A DNA stretch of 64,000 nucleotides from CAVQBJ01 sp963724405 (GTDB taxonomy: Bacteria; Actinomycetota; Thermoleophilia; Solirubrobacterales; Solirubrobacteraceae): NCBI GenBank assembly GCA_963724405.1, contig CAVRUQ010000003.1, forward strand, positions 1,364,001-1,428,000. The letters are read 5' to 3'. This document shows positions 25,985 to 35,814 of the stretch, piece after piece; within the stretch, counting starts at the first letter, position 1; every line of letters starts with the position of its first letter. Both the position numbers and the translations under genes were made by a program. The notes under the pieces are model-generated. The model did no database searches. It was not told the origin of the DNA and saw nothing but the letters and a program-made list of their open reading frames with translations.

Positions 25985-26751
25985 GCGCGCGAGGCGAGCC
26001 GGGCCGCGTCCACGATCGCGGCGAGGCTCGCGGGGTCGAGCGACGCCCCGCCGACGAGCGCGCCGTCGACGTCGGGCAGCGCGAGCAGCTCGGCCGCGTT
26101 GTCGGGGTTGACGCTGCCGCCGTAGAGGATCCGCGTGTGCGCGGCCGCCTCCGGGTCCCGGCCGGCGATGAGCGCGCGAATGAAGGCGATCGACTCCTGG
26201 GCCTGGTCGGGGGTGGCCACCTTGCCGGTGCCGATCGCCCACACCGGCTCGTAGGCGATCACGACGCGGGCGAGCTGCTCCGCGTCGACGGCCGACAGGT
26301 CCTCGCTCACCTGGTGGCGCAGCGTCCGCTGGGTGTCACCGGCCTCGCGCTCCTCCTCGGTCTCGCCCACGCACAGGATCGGGGCGAGGTCGGCAGCCAG
26401 CGCGGCCGGCACCTTCGCCGACAGCGCGCGGTCGGTCTCGCCGAAGAGCTGGCGCCGCTCGGAGTGGCCGAGCACGACGCCGTGCACGTCGAGCTCGGTC
26501 AGCATCGGCGCCGAGATCTCCCCGGTGAACGGTCCCTCGGGCGCCTGGTGCATGTTCTGCGCGTACACCTCCACGCGCGACCCGCGCGCGCTGTCCACCA
26601 TCGCGCCGAGCGCCGTGTACGGCACGCAGATCCCGACGTCGACGCCCTCGGCCGCGGACACCCTCGGCAGCAGCCCCTGGATGAACTCCTCCGCCTGGGC
26701 GATCGTCTTGTGCATCTTCCAGTTGCCGGCGATGAGCGGGGTCCGGCTCAC
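25981..26751 (-). CDS. tpiA: Triosephosphate isomerase
   Basis: 256-aa TIM barrel. Catalytic Lys in GNWKMHK, His in LGHSERR, Glu in AYEPVWAIGTG, and the phosphate-binding GGSVNPDN and GALVGGASLDP loops are all present. The GTG start lies in a GTGA overlap with pgk; the downstream stop overlaps gpmI in the same way. Confidence 0.97.
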   Translation of the reverse strand: MSRTPLIAGNWKMHKTIAQAEEFIQGLLPRVSAAEGVDVGICVPYTALGAMVDSARGSRVEVYAQNMHQAPEGPFTGEISAPMLTELDVHGVVLGHSERRQLFGETDRALSAKVPAALAADLAPILCVGETEEEREAGDTQRTLRHQVSEDLSAVDAEQLARVVIAYEPVWAIGTGKVATPDQAQESIAFIRALIAGRDPEAAAHTRILYGGSVNPDNAAELLALPDVDGALVGGASLDPASLAAIVDAARLASRA

Positions 26752-27958
26752 GTGGTGCTCCCGGTGGTCGTCTCGCCGGCGGCCACGGGCGCATCCTCGA
26801 GCACGGCGACGCCGGGCAGCGGCCGCCCCTCGATGAGCTCGAGCGTCGCGCCGCCGCCGGTCGAGAGATCGTCGATCCGGTCGGCGAGACCGAACTGGTG
26901 CAGCGCGGCCGCCGAGTCGCCACCGCCCACGACCGTCGTGGCCGGGCTGCCGGCGACCGCCTCGGCGACGGCGCGCGTGCCGGCGGCGAACGGCTCGAGC
27001 TCGAACGCGCCCATCGGGCCGTTCCAGAACACCGTCCCGGCGTGCTCGATCTCGCGGGCGTAGCGCGCGGCGGACGCCGGACCGATGTCAAGCCCCATCC
27101 AGCCCTCGGGCACGTCGACCCCGTCCAGGGCGCGCGTGGGCGCGTCGGCGGACACGCTCGTGGCGATGACGAGATCGCTCGGCAGTTCGAGGCGAGCCCG
27201 CCCGGCGCTCTCGGCCGCCGCGAGCGTCTCGCGCGCGGGCTCGATCCCCTCGGGCTCGCACAGCGAGGCGCCGACCTCGTGGCCGAGCACGGACAGGAAC
27301 GGGAAGCACATCGCCCCGCCGATCAGGATCACGTCGGCGATGACCAGGAAGCGCTCGATGACGCCGATCTTGTCGGTCACCTTCGCGCCGCCGATGACGG
27401 CGACCAGCGGCCGCGCGGGATCCTCGAGGATCGCGCGCAGCGTGCGGACCTCGCGCTCGAGCAGCCGCCCGGCCGCCGAGGGCAGCAGATGCGCGATGCC
27501 CTCGGTGCTCGCATGCGCGCGGTGCGCGGTTCCGAACGCGTCGTTGACGTACGCGTCGGCGAGCATCGCGTAGCGTCGCGCGAGCTCGGGGTCGTTCCGC
27601 GTCTCACCGGGCTCGAAGCGGACGTTCTCGAGCATCATCAGGTCGCCGGGCCGGAGCGCCTCGCTGAGCGTCCGCGCACGCTCGCCGACGACCTCGGGCG
27701 CGAGCGGCACCGGCGCACCGACGAGCTCGCTCAGCCGCGCGGCGACCGGCGCCAGCGAGAGCGCCGGGTCCGGTCCCTTCGGGCGGCCGAGGTGCGACGC
27801 GAGCACGATCCGCGCGCCGCGGCGGCGCAGCTCCTCGATCGTCGGCAGCGCCGCCCGGATGCGGGCGTCGTCGGTGATCTGGCCGTCGTGGAGCGGGACG
27901 TTGAAGTCGGCGCGCACGAACACGCGCCGCCCATCGACGTCGAGCGCGTCGAGCGTTC

Positions 27959-27962
<4 letters not shown>
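26748..27962 (-). CDS. pgk: Phosphoglycerate kinase
   Basis: 404 aa. N-domain substrate residues RADFNVP, ASHLGRPKG and ENVRFEPGE; hinge and ADP-binding C-domain with GGAKVTDKI, WNGPMGAFE and the terminal GGGDSAAALHQFG / LSTGGGATLE. The GTG start at 27962 overlaps the gap stop by 4 bp. Complete and unremarkable. Confidence 0.97.
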
Positions 27963-29020
<1,058 letters not shown>

Positions 29021-29051
29021 GGAATCCTCCGTCGTGAAAAGGGGATGGACA

Positions 29052-29090
29052 AGGCCCGCCGCACGTCCGTCCTCAGCGCTCGGCGGGCCT
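29052..29090 (-). promoter_or_regulatory. Leader hairpin upstream of the glycolytic operon
   Basis: AGGCCCGCCG (29052-29061) and CGGCGGGCCT (29081-29090) are perfect 10-bp inverted arms with a 19-nt loop, 32 bp before the gap start codon. A TAGGGT possible -10 (minus strand, just beyond the outer arm) would put the stem at the very 5' end of the transcript. mRNA stabilisation or attenuation are both possible. Confidence 0.4.
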
Positions 29091-29176
29091 GCGGGACCCT
29101 ATCAGCGCGGCGCTGCGCCTCGATCCGCAGCCGGCCGCAGAGGCGCTCCGTAGGCGATACGACGACGGCGCGGCGG

Positions 29177-29887
29177 TCAGGGCCGGCCGGCCGCACGGGG
29201 GCCGGTCACAGCGTCGGGGTAGATGGCGGCGATCCAGATCTCGGCGAGCGCGGCGCTGACCACGTCGGGATCGTCGACCGGGTCGCGGCCGAGGCGCTCG
29301 GCGAACACGGCCGCGTTCATGAGGCCGAGCGCGCGAGCGGTCTCCTCGGGGTCGCGCACGGCGGTCAGTCCCCGCTCGCGGTCGCGGCGCAGACGGGTGG
29401 CGACGGCCTCGATGAGGCCGCCGACGAGCACGCCGCGATACTGGTGCTCGATGCGGGGGTCGTGGGCGGATCCGGCCTGCACCGCGCGCAGCAGGTGACG
29501 GTGGCGGTTCCAGACGTGGGCGACGCCGGCGATCGAGGAGGTGACGGCCTGCACCGGGTCGCCATCGTCGCCGGCGAGCCAGGCGGCCGCCGCCTCCGCG
29601 GCCTCGCCCTCGATCTCCTCGAGCAGCCGGATGACCAGGGCGGAGCGGTCGCGGAAGTAGTGGTAGAAGGTCGACCGCTTCATGCCCGTGGCCCGCATGA
29701 GCTCGTCGACGCGCAGCTCGCGGAAGTCGTGACCGGCCAGGAACCGCTCGGCGGCGTCGAGGATCTCCCGTTCGGCCTCCTCGGGGAGGCGGCGCACACG
29801 CCGAGCGCCGCGGTCCGCGCTCCGCGCCTCCCGGTCGACGGCGTCGCGGTCGGCGGCGGCGGTTGCGGTGGCTCGGCTGACGGTCAT
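29177..29887 (-). CDS. TetR family transcriptional regulator
   Basis: 236 aa. After a ~35-residue charged N-terminal extension, the TetR helix-turn-helix reads EREILDAAERFLAG ... LRVDELMRATGMKRSTFYHYF. The ligand-binding C-terminal domain is all-helical. It diverges from the P450 gene with two near-identical palindromes in the 106-bp intergenic region, so it very probably represses both itself and the P450 gene in the absence of a hydrophobic ligand. Confidence 0.92.
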   Translation of the reverse strand: MTVSRATATAAADRDAVDREARSADRGARRVRRLPEEAEREILDAAERFLAGHDFRELRVDELMRATGMKRSTFYHYFRDRSALVIRLLEEIEGEAAEAAAAWLAGDDGDPVQAVTSSIAGVAHVWNRHRHLLRAVQAGSAHDPRIEHQYRGVLVGGLIEAVATRLRRDRERGLTAVRDPEETARALGLMNAAVFAERLGRDPVDDPDVVSAALAEIWIAAIYPDAVTGPRAAGRP

Positions 29888-29903
29888 GGCGCGACCTCGG
29901 ATT

Positions 29904-29924
29904 CTATTGACACGGCGTCGATGT
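29904..29924. promoter_or_regulatory. TetR operator O1, overlapping the P450 -35
   Basis: Arms CTATTGACA and CGTCGATGT separated by CGG. The 21-bp site matches operator O2 at 14 of 18 arm positions and lies 40 bp from it centre to centre. It covers TTGACA (29907-29912), the apparent -35 of the P450 promoter. Confidence 0.65.
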
Positions 29925-29936
29925 GACTGCTACCGT
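29907..29936 (+). promoter_or_regulatory. Sigma-70-like promoter of the P450 gene
   Basis: TTGACA (29907-29912), an 18-bp spacer and TACCGT (29931-29936). The -10 sits within a 13-bp palindrome (TGCTAC-C-GTAGCA, 29928-29940). Start of transcription would fall at the edge of operator O2. Confidence 0.6.
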
Positions 29937-29943
29937 AGCACCG

Positions 29944-29964
29944 CTATCGACAGGGTGTCGATAG
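29944..29964. promoter_or_regulatory. TetR operator O2 (perfect palindrome)
   Basis: CTATCGACA and TGTCGATAG are perfect 9-bp inverted arms around GGG, positioned about 30-50 bp before the P450 start codon, over the likely transcription start. It is the best operator in the window. Confidence 0.75.
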
Positions 29965-29993
29965 CGTTCCGCCAAGAGGGAGAGACCACACGC

Positions 29994-31250
29994 ATGACCA
30001 CGACGATCGCCCCGGATCTCGACATCAGCGACCTGCGACTGTGGGAGTACGGTCCGCCCCACGAGACCTTCGCCCGCCTGCGCCGCGAACAGCCCGTGCA
30101 CTGGAGCCCGCTCGACGGGTTCCCGGGCGAGCAGGGGTTCTGGTCGATCACCCGCTACGACGACGTCGCGACCGTCGGGCGCGACCACAAGACGTTCTCC
30201 TCCGAGGAGGGCGGGATCATCGCCGTCGACCAGGTCTGGGACCTCCCCGGTGTCCCGAGCTCGCTCGAGCTGACGCGGCGGATGCTCATCGCGCAGGACC
30301 CGCCCCGCCACGACCGCCTGAAGGCGCTCGTGCAGTCCGCGTTCACCCCCAAGCGCGCGCTCGATCACACCGATCGCATGCGCGAGATCATCAACCTCGT
30401 CTACGACCGTGCGCTCGAGCGCCATCCCGACGGTCGCATCGACCTCGTGCAGGACGTCGGGATCTACGTTCCGGCGATGGTCATCGGCGACATGCTCGGC
30501 GTGCCCCGCGCGGACGCCGACAAGCTCGTCGACTGGACGAACCGCACCACCGCGTTCGAGGACCCCCGCCTGGCGCCGAGCCCGGAGGACATGTTCGCGG
30601 CGGTCATGGAGCTGTTCGAGTACGTCAACGCGATGATCGAGGCCCGCCGGGTCGAGCCGACCGACGACCTGACGACGGCGCTCATGCACGCCCAGGTCGA
30701 TGGAGAGCACCTCGAGCACGAGGAGATCCTGATGTTCTTCTTCCTCCTCATGGTCGCCGGCAACGACAGCACGCGGGCGACGTTCTCGTCCGGCCTGCTG
30801 AGCCTGCTCGAGGACCCCGAGCAGATGGCGCTCGTGCGCGATCACCCGGAGCTGCACGAGTCGGCGGTCGAGGAGTTCGTGCGCTACCACCCGGCCTTCG
30901 CGTACATGCGCCGGACCGCGATGCACGACACCGAGGTCGCCGGCCAGCCGATCGCCAAGGGCGACAAGGCGCTGCTCTGGTACGTCTCGAGCAACCGCGA
31001 CGAGACGGTCTTCGAGGATCCCGACCGCTTCGACGTGCGCCGCAGCCCGAACAAGCACCAGGGCTTCGGCGGCGGCGGGCGCCACTTCTGCCTCGGCGCC
31101 GGCCTGGCGCGCCTGGAGATGAAGCTCTGGCTCGACGAGACGCTGCGCCGCTTTCCCAATCTCGCACTCGACGGCGAGCCGACCCGCCTGAGCTCGACGT
31201 TCCTCAACCAGTACCGCACGATCCCGGTCGCGCTCTTCTCGTTCGAGTGA
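29994..31250 (+). CDS. Cytochrome P450 monooxygenase
   Basis: 418-aa soluble bacterial P450. I-helix motif AGNDST (Ser where Thr is commonest), K-helix EEFVR (ExxR), the PERF-equivalent DPDRFDV, and heme loop FGGGGRHFCLG with Cys366 as thiolate ligand. Overall it resembles actinobacterial sterol/terpene/fatty-acid hydroxylases (CYP125/142/124 neighbourhood), but the substrate cannot be read. ATG 29994 follows AGAGGGAGAG. No ferredoxin or reductase gene is adjacent. Controlled by the divergent TetR. Confidence 0.94.
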   Translation: MTTTIAPDLDISDLRLWEYGPPHETFARLRREQPVHWSPLDGFPGEQGFWSITRYDDVATVGRDHKTFSSEEGGIIAVDQVWDLPGVPSSLELTRRMLIAQDPPRHDRLKALVQSAFTPKRALDHTDRMREIINLVYDRALERHPDGRIDLVQDVGIYVPAMVIGDMLGVPRADADKLVDWTNRTTAFEDPRLAPSPEDMFAAVMELFEYVNAMIEARRVEPTDDLTTALMHAQVDGEHLEHEEILMFFFLLMVAGNDSTRATFSSGLLSLLEDPEQMALVRDHPELHESAVEEFVRYHPAFAYMRRTAMHDTEVAGQPIAKGDKALLWYVSSNRDETVFEDPDRFDVRRSPNKHQGFGGGGRHFCLGAGLARLEMKLWLDETLRRFPNLALDGEPTRLSSTFLNQYRTIPVALFSFE

Positions 31251-31259
31251 GCGGCGCCC

Positions 31260-31628
31260 CTACGGGTGCCCGTTTGCGACGATCTCGATGCGCAACCGGT
31301 CGGGATCGAGCAGGTAGGCCGCGTAGTAGCGCGACCCGTACTGCGGGCGCGGCCCGGGGTCGCCGTCGCTGCGCCCGCCGCTCGCGAGTCCGGCCGCGAA
31401 GGCGCCGTCCACGGCGGCCCGCCCGGAGGCGGTGAAGGCGAGGTGCCCGAACCCGGGGGCCGGTGGGCGTCCGCGCGTGACGATCCAGAACCGGGCCTCG
31501 TTCACCCCGTAGGCGATCGCGCGCTCGGTCTCGTGCAGCCGGCGCACGCCGAGCGCGAAGAAGACGGCGTCGTAGAACGCAGCCGAGCGCTCGAGGTCGG
31601 ACACCTCGACACCGACGTGGTCGAACAT
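31260..31628 (-). CDS. VOC (glyoxalase/bleomycin-resistance) family protein
   Basis: 122-aa single VOC module: MFDHVGVEVSDLERSAAFYD opening with the first metal His, internal FGHLAFTA with a second His, and Glu in DRLRIEIVAN. It may be a lyase, isomerase or binding protein; substrate unknown. It lies 14 bp downstream of rapZ on the same strand and could be co-transcribed. The stop is 9 bp from the convergent P450 stop. Confidence 0.85.
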   Translation of the reverse strand: MFDHVGVEVSDLERSAAFYDAVFFALGVRRLHETERAIAYGVNEARFWIVTRGRPPAPGFGHLAFTASGRAAVDGAFAAGLASGGRSDGDPGPRPQYGSRYYAAYLLDPDRLRIEIVANGHP

Positions 31629-31642
31629 CTCAGACGGCGGCG

Positions 31643-32575
31643 TCAGGCGCCGCTCGACCCCTTGTCGATGTCGCGATGGCTCACCGCGACGCTCAGGTCG
31701 TCGCGGTCGCGGTAGCGGTCGGCGAGATGCTCGGAGATCGCGACCGAGCGGTGTCGCCCGCCGGTGCAGCCGATGGCGATCACGAGGTGCGCCTTCCCCT
31801 CCTCGACGTACTGGTCGAGGAGGAAGTCCAGCAGCGGATGCAGGCGCTCGTAGAAGACGTCCAGGCGCCCGTCGCGCGCGATGTACTCGACGACCTCGTC
31901 GTCGAGGCCGGTGAGCGGGCGCAGATCCGGCTCGTAGTGCGGATTGGACAGGAAGCGCACGTCGAAGGCGAGATCCCCGTCGCGCGGCGGCCCGTGCTTG
32001 AAGCCGAAGCTCATGAACGTCACCGACAGGCGCGCGGCGCCCTGGCGGGCAACGAACTCGCTCGCGATGCGGCTGCGCAGCGTCGCCGCCGACATGCCCG
32101 TTGTGTCGATCACGACGTCGGCGCGCTCGCGCACGCCGTCGAGCAGGGCCCGTTCGGCGGCCACTCCGTCCGCAACGGTGCCACCGGGCGCGAGTGGATG
32201 GCGCCGCCGAGTCTCCTTGTATCGAGTGACAAGGGCCTGCTCGGCGGCCTCGAGGAAGAGCAGCCGATGCTGCATCTCCAGCGAGCGCAGGTCATCGAGG
32301 ACGGCGCTGAAGGCCTCGAAGTACTCGCCGCCGCGGACGTCGGAGACGACGGCGGCCCGCTCCACCTTCGATCCCTCGTGACGGAAGAGCTCGACGAGCG
32401 AGGAGATCATCTCGGGTGGCAGGTTGTCGACGCAGAAGTAGCCCGCGTCCTCGAACACGTTCATCGCGGTCGACTTGCCCGCGCCCGAGAACCCGGTGAT
32501 GATCACGAGGTCACGGAGCTGCGGCGCCGCCGACGGCTGCTCGGTGGTGGCGCTCGCGGGGCCGGTGTCGGTCAT
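31643..32575 (-). CDS. rapZ: RapZ / YvcJ family nucleotide-binding protein
   Basis: 310 aa. Walker A GFSGAGKS near residue 28, the family blocks GYFCVDNLPP, FLEAAEQALVTRYKETRRRHPL, FMSFGFKHG and the C-terminal IGCTGGRHRSV are all present. E. coli RapZ is an RNase adapter controlling amino-sugar synthesis; actinobacterial and Bacillus orthologues are GTP/ATP-binding proteins of less clear role. It follows uvrC by 50 bp. The usual next genes, yvcK and whiA, are not here. Confidence 0.95.
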   Translation of the reverse strand: MTDTGPASATTEQPSAAPQLRDLVIITGFSGAGKSTAMNVFEDAGYFCVDNLPPEMISSLVELFRHEGSKVERAAVVSDVRGGEYFEAFSAVLDDLRSLEMQHRLLFLEAAEQALVTRYKETRRRHPLAPGGTVADGVAAERALLDGVRERADVVIDTTGMSAATLRSRIASEFVARQGAARLSVTFMSFGFKHGPPRDGDLAFDVRFLSNPHYEPDLRPLTGLDDEVVEYIARDGRLDVFYERLHPLLDFLLDQYVEEGKAHLVIAIGCTGGRHRSVAISEHLADRYRDRDDLSVAVSHRDIDKGSSGA

Positions 32576-32624
32576 CTCACCGAATTGTGGCGGGTGTCGC
32601 CCATGGACGACGCCGCGGGCCGCC

Positions 32625-34556
32625 TCATTCGACCCGGTGCAGGTGGCCGTGCAGGTCGCGCGCCGTCTTGGCGGGCAGGCCGGGAACGGCCTGCAGCTCC
32701 TCGCGGCTCGCGGCCAGGATCGCCTCGGGCGAGCCGAAGTGGCGCAGCAGCGCCCGCTTGCGGGCCGGGCCGACGCCAGGCAGGCCGTCGAGCAGCGAGC
32801 TCGTCATCGCCCGGTCGCGGCGGGTGCGGTGGTGCGTGATCGCGAAGCGGTGCGCCTCGTCGCGCACGCGCTGCAGCAGCTGCAGCTCGGGCGTCTGGTG
32901 GTCGAGTACGAGCGGGTCCGGCCGCCCGGGGAAGAAGACCTCCTCGACGCGCTTGGCCAGCGAGATGACCGCGACGCCGCGCTCGCGGAAGCCGCGCAGC
33001 GCCTGGAGGCCGGCGGACAGCTGGCCCTTGCCCCCGTCGATGACGATCACGTTCGGCAGGGCGGCGAAGCTCGGGTCATAGGAGGGGTCGTGCGGGGAGA
33101 TGTCGGCCTGGCGCTCCCACTGCGCGTAGCGGCGGCCGAGCACCTCGGCCATCGAGGCGAAGTCGTCCGAGCCCTCGACCGTACGGATCGTGAAGCGCCG
33201 GTAGTCGGACTTCTTCGGCGCCCCGCCCTCGAAGACGACCATCGAGGCGACGGTGTGCGTGCCGCCGAGGTTGGAGATGTCGAAGCACTCGATCCGCACC
33301 GGCGGCACGTCGAGGCCGAGCGCCTGCTGCAGGCCGTCGAGCGCCTCGGCCCGGCGCTGGCGGCCGCGCTGCACCTTCATCCGCTCCTGGTCGAGCGCGA
33401 GCGCGGCGTTGCGCTCCGCGAGCTCGAGGATGCGGCGCTTGTCGCCGCGCTCGGCCACGCGCAGCTCGACCGGCCCGCCGCGCTGCTGCGCGAGCGCCTC
33501 GGCGAGCGCCTCACGCGTGCCGACCTCGCGCTGAATGACGATCTGCGCGGGGATCGACGTCGCCCCGCCGCCGTAGTACTGCAGCATGAACTCCTCGGCG
33601 ACCTCGGCGAGGTCGCGCTCGGTCTCGTTCGCCAGGTAGAAGGACTGGCGATCGGACAGCACGCCGTCACGGACCTGGAAGACCTGGGCGTTCGCGTCGG
33701 TCCCCTCCAGGGCGATCGCCACCGCATCGAGCGTCCCGATCGCCTCGTTCGCCACCCGCTGGCGCTCGAGCAGCGAGCGGACGGCCCGCAGCCGGTTGCG
33801 CTCGAGCGCCGCCTGCTCGAACTCCTGCGCCGCCGCCGCCGCCCGCATCCGTTCGTCGAGCTCGCGCTCGATCTCCCGGTAGCGGCCGGACAGGAAGTCG
33901 ATCACGCCGTCGATGTTGCGCCGGTACTCCTCGGCGGTCACGTAGCCGACGCACGGCGCCTCGCAGCGCTTGATGTAGTAGTCGAGGCACGGCGACCCGC
34001 TGCGCCGCCCGGGCTCCGCTCCGGTGCACGAGCGGAACATGAACACCTTCGCCAGCAGGTCGAGCGTGCCGCGCACGCGCTTGGCGTTGGAGTACGGGCC
34101 GAAGTAGACGCGGTCGCGGCGATGGCGCTCGCGCGTGAAGTACACCCGCGGGAACTCCTCGTCGAGCGAGATGGCGATGAACGGATACGACTTGTCGTCG
34201 CGCAGGCGGATGTTGAAGCGCGGCCGGTACTGCTTGATGAAGTTCTGCTCGGCCAGCAGCGCCTCGGACTCGCTCGAGACGACGAGCGACTCGATGTGGT
34301 CGACGCTCGCCACCATCTCGGCGTGTCCGGGACTGCTCGGCACCTGCGCCTTGGAGAAGTGGGAGTTGACCCGCTTGCGGATCGACTTCGCCTTCCCGAC
34401 GTACACGACCCGCCCGCGCTCGTCGCGGAACAGGTAGACGCCCGGCTGGTCGGGCAGCGCGCGGCGCTGAGCGGTCAGGCGCTCGAGGCGCGTGGGCTGG
34501 CGCCCGGCGGGGTCGCCGGCGGGCTCGCTGAGGGGTTCGCTGACGGCATCGGCCAT
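32625..34556 (-). CDS. uvrC: UvrABC excision nuclease subunit C
   Basis: 643 aa. An N-terminal GIY-YIG nuclease (PGVYLFRDERGRVVYVGKAKSIRKRVNSHF region, ~40-115), a Cys-rich segment (RSCTGAEPGRRSGSPCLDYYIKRCEAPCVG), a UVR motif (~205-240), an RNase H-like C-terminal nuclease with CFDISNLGGTH and VIDGGKGQL, and terminal helix-hairpin-helix motifs (LLDGLPGVGPARKRALL). Makes both incisions in nucleotide excision repair. ATG 34556 is chosen; the frame stays open upstream but is low in family similarity. Confidence 0.96.
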   Translation of the reverse strand: MADAVSEPLSEPAGDPAGRQPTRLERLTAQRRALPDQPGVYLFRDERGRVVYVGKAKSIRKRVNSHFSKAQVPSSPGHAEMVASVDHIESLVVSSESEALLAEQNFIKQYRPRFNIRLRDDKSYPFIAISLDEEFPRVYFTRERHRRDRVYFGPYSNAKRVRGTLDLLAKVFMFRSCTGAEPGRRSGSPCLDYYIKRCEAPCVGYVTAEEYRRNIDGVIDFLSGRYREIERELDERMRAAAAAQEFEQAALERNRLRAVRSLLERQRVANEAIGTLDAVAIALEGTDANAQVFQVRDGVLSDRQSFYLANETERDLAEVAEEFMLQYYGGGATSIPAQIVIQREVGTREALAEALAQQRGGPVELRVAERGDKRRILELAERNAALALDQERMKVQRGRQRRAEALDGLQQALGLDVPPVRIECFDISNLGGTHTVASMVVFEGGAPKKSDYRRFTIRTVEGSDDFASMAEVLGRRYAQWERQADISPHDPSYDPSFAALPNVIVIDGGKGQLSAGLQALRGFRERGVAVISLAKRVEEVFFPGRPDPLVLDHQTPELQLLQRVRDEAHRFAITHHRTRRDRAMTSSLLDGLPGVGPARKRALLRHFGSPEAILAASREELQAVPGLPAKTARDLHGHLHRVE

Positions 34557-34748
34557 TGCCCATCCAGGGTATGACGCCGGCGGGTGAGCCGGCGAAGGCG
34601 AGGCGCGCCGCGGCGCGTGTCCATGTGCTCGCGGATGCGGTGCGCGCACCGGTCACGCAGCTGGCCGCCGCCGCGAGCGGGATTCGGACGTCACCACCCG
34701 CGGCGGGCGCCACCACCCCCGGCGCCCGGGCCGGACTAAGGTGACCAG

Positions 34749-35783
34749 GTGGCCGGCGAGTCCGTCAACCTGCTCAGCGACACGCAGACCAAGCCGTCGC
34801 CGGGGATGCGCGCGGCCATCGCCGCCGCCGAGGTCGGCGACGAGCAGCGCGGCGAGGACCCGACCGTCAATGCCCTGCAGGAGCGGGTGGCGGAGCTGCT
34901 CGGCCAGCCCGCCGCGCTGTTCCTCCCCTCGGGCACGATGTGCAACGCCATCGCCTTCCAGCTGCATCTGCGCCCCGGCGACGAGCTGCTCGTGCACTCG
35001 AGCGCGCACCCGGTCGGCTTCGAGGCCGGCGGCCCGGCGGCGCTGGCCGGGGCGATGATCCGCGCGCTCCCCGGCGACGGCGGGCTGTTCGGCGCCGAGG
35101 ACGTGCGCGCGGCGATCCGCCCCCTCGGGGACCGCCACGCGCCGCGCACCCGCTGCGTCTCCGTCGAGCAGACCACCAACCTCGGGGGTGGGCGCGTGTG
35201 GCCGCGCGAGCAGGTCGTCGACGTCCTCGCGGCCGCGGCCGAGCACGGCCTGCGCACCCATCTCGACGGGGCGAGGCTGCTCAACGCCGTCGTCGCGAGC
35301 GGCGTGCCCGCGGCGGAATGGGCCGGCGGCTTCGACACCGCTTGGATCGACTTCTCGAAGGGCCTCGGCGCGCCGGTCGGGGCCGCGCTCGCCGGCTCGG
35401 CCGAGCTCATCGAGGAGGCCTTCCGGCTCAAGCACCGCCTCGGCGGCGCGATGCGCCAGGCCGGGATCATCGCCGCCGCCGGCCTCTACGCGCTCGACCA
35501 CAACGTGGAGCGCCTGGCCGAGGACCACGCGCGGGCGCGGCGCCTGGCCGAGGGCCTGGCCGAGCTGCCCGAGGTGAGCGTCGAGGCGGCGACCGTCGAG
35601 ACGAACATCGTCATCTTCGGCGTCCCGGACGCGCCCGCGTTCTCGGCGGCGCTCGCGCGGCGCGGCGTGCGGATCGCCGCGATCGGCCCGCGGCGGCTGC
35701 GCGCGGTGACGCACCTCGACGTCGACGACGAGGGCATCGAGCGGGCGCTCACCGCCGCCGGCGAGGCGCTGCGGGGCGATTGA
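34749..35783 (+). CDS. Low-specificity threonine aldolase family protein
   Basis: 344-aa fold-type I PLP enzyme. Family features: NLLSDTQTKPSPGMRAAI opening, GEDPTVNALQERVAELLG, FLPSGTMCNAIA, an HLDGARLLNA Asp/Arg site, the Schiff-base Lys in DFSKGLGAPVGA, and RLGGAMRQAG. Cleaves L-threonine or other beta-hydroxy-amino acids to glycine plus aldehyde. GTG 34749 is the start nearest the conserved N-terminus. It diverges from uvrC. Confidence 0.92.
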   Translation: MAGESVNLLSDTQTKPSPGMRAAIAAAEVGDEQRGEDPTVNALQERVAELLGQPAALFLPSGTMCNAIAFQLHLRPGDELLVHSSAHPVGFEAGGPAALAGAMIRALPGDGGLFGAEDVRAAIRPLGDRHAPRTRCVSVEQTTNLGGGRVWPREQVVDVLAAAAEHGLRTHLDGARLLNAVVASGVPAAEWAGGFDTAWIDFSKGLGAPVGAALAGSAELIEEAFRLKHRLGGAMRQAGIIAAAGLYALDHNVERLAEDHARARRLAEGLAELPEVSVEAATVETNIVIFGVPDAPAFSAALARRGVRIAAIGPRRLRAVTHLDVDDEGIERALTAAGEALRGD

Positions 35784-35814
35784 CTCGCCCGGAGGCGAAC
35801 GTAGACTGCTGCCC

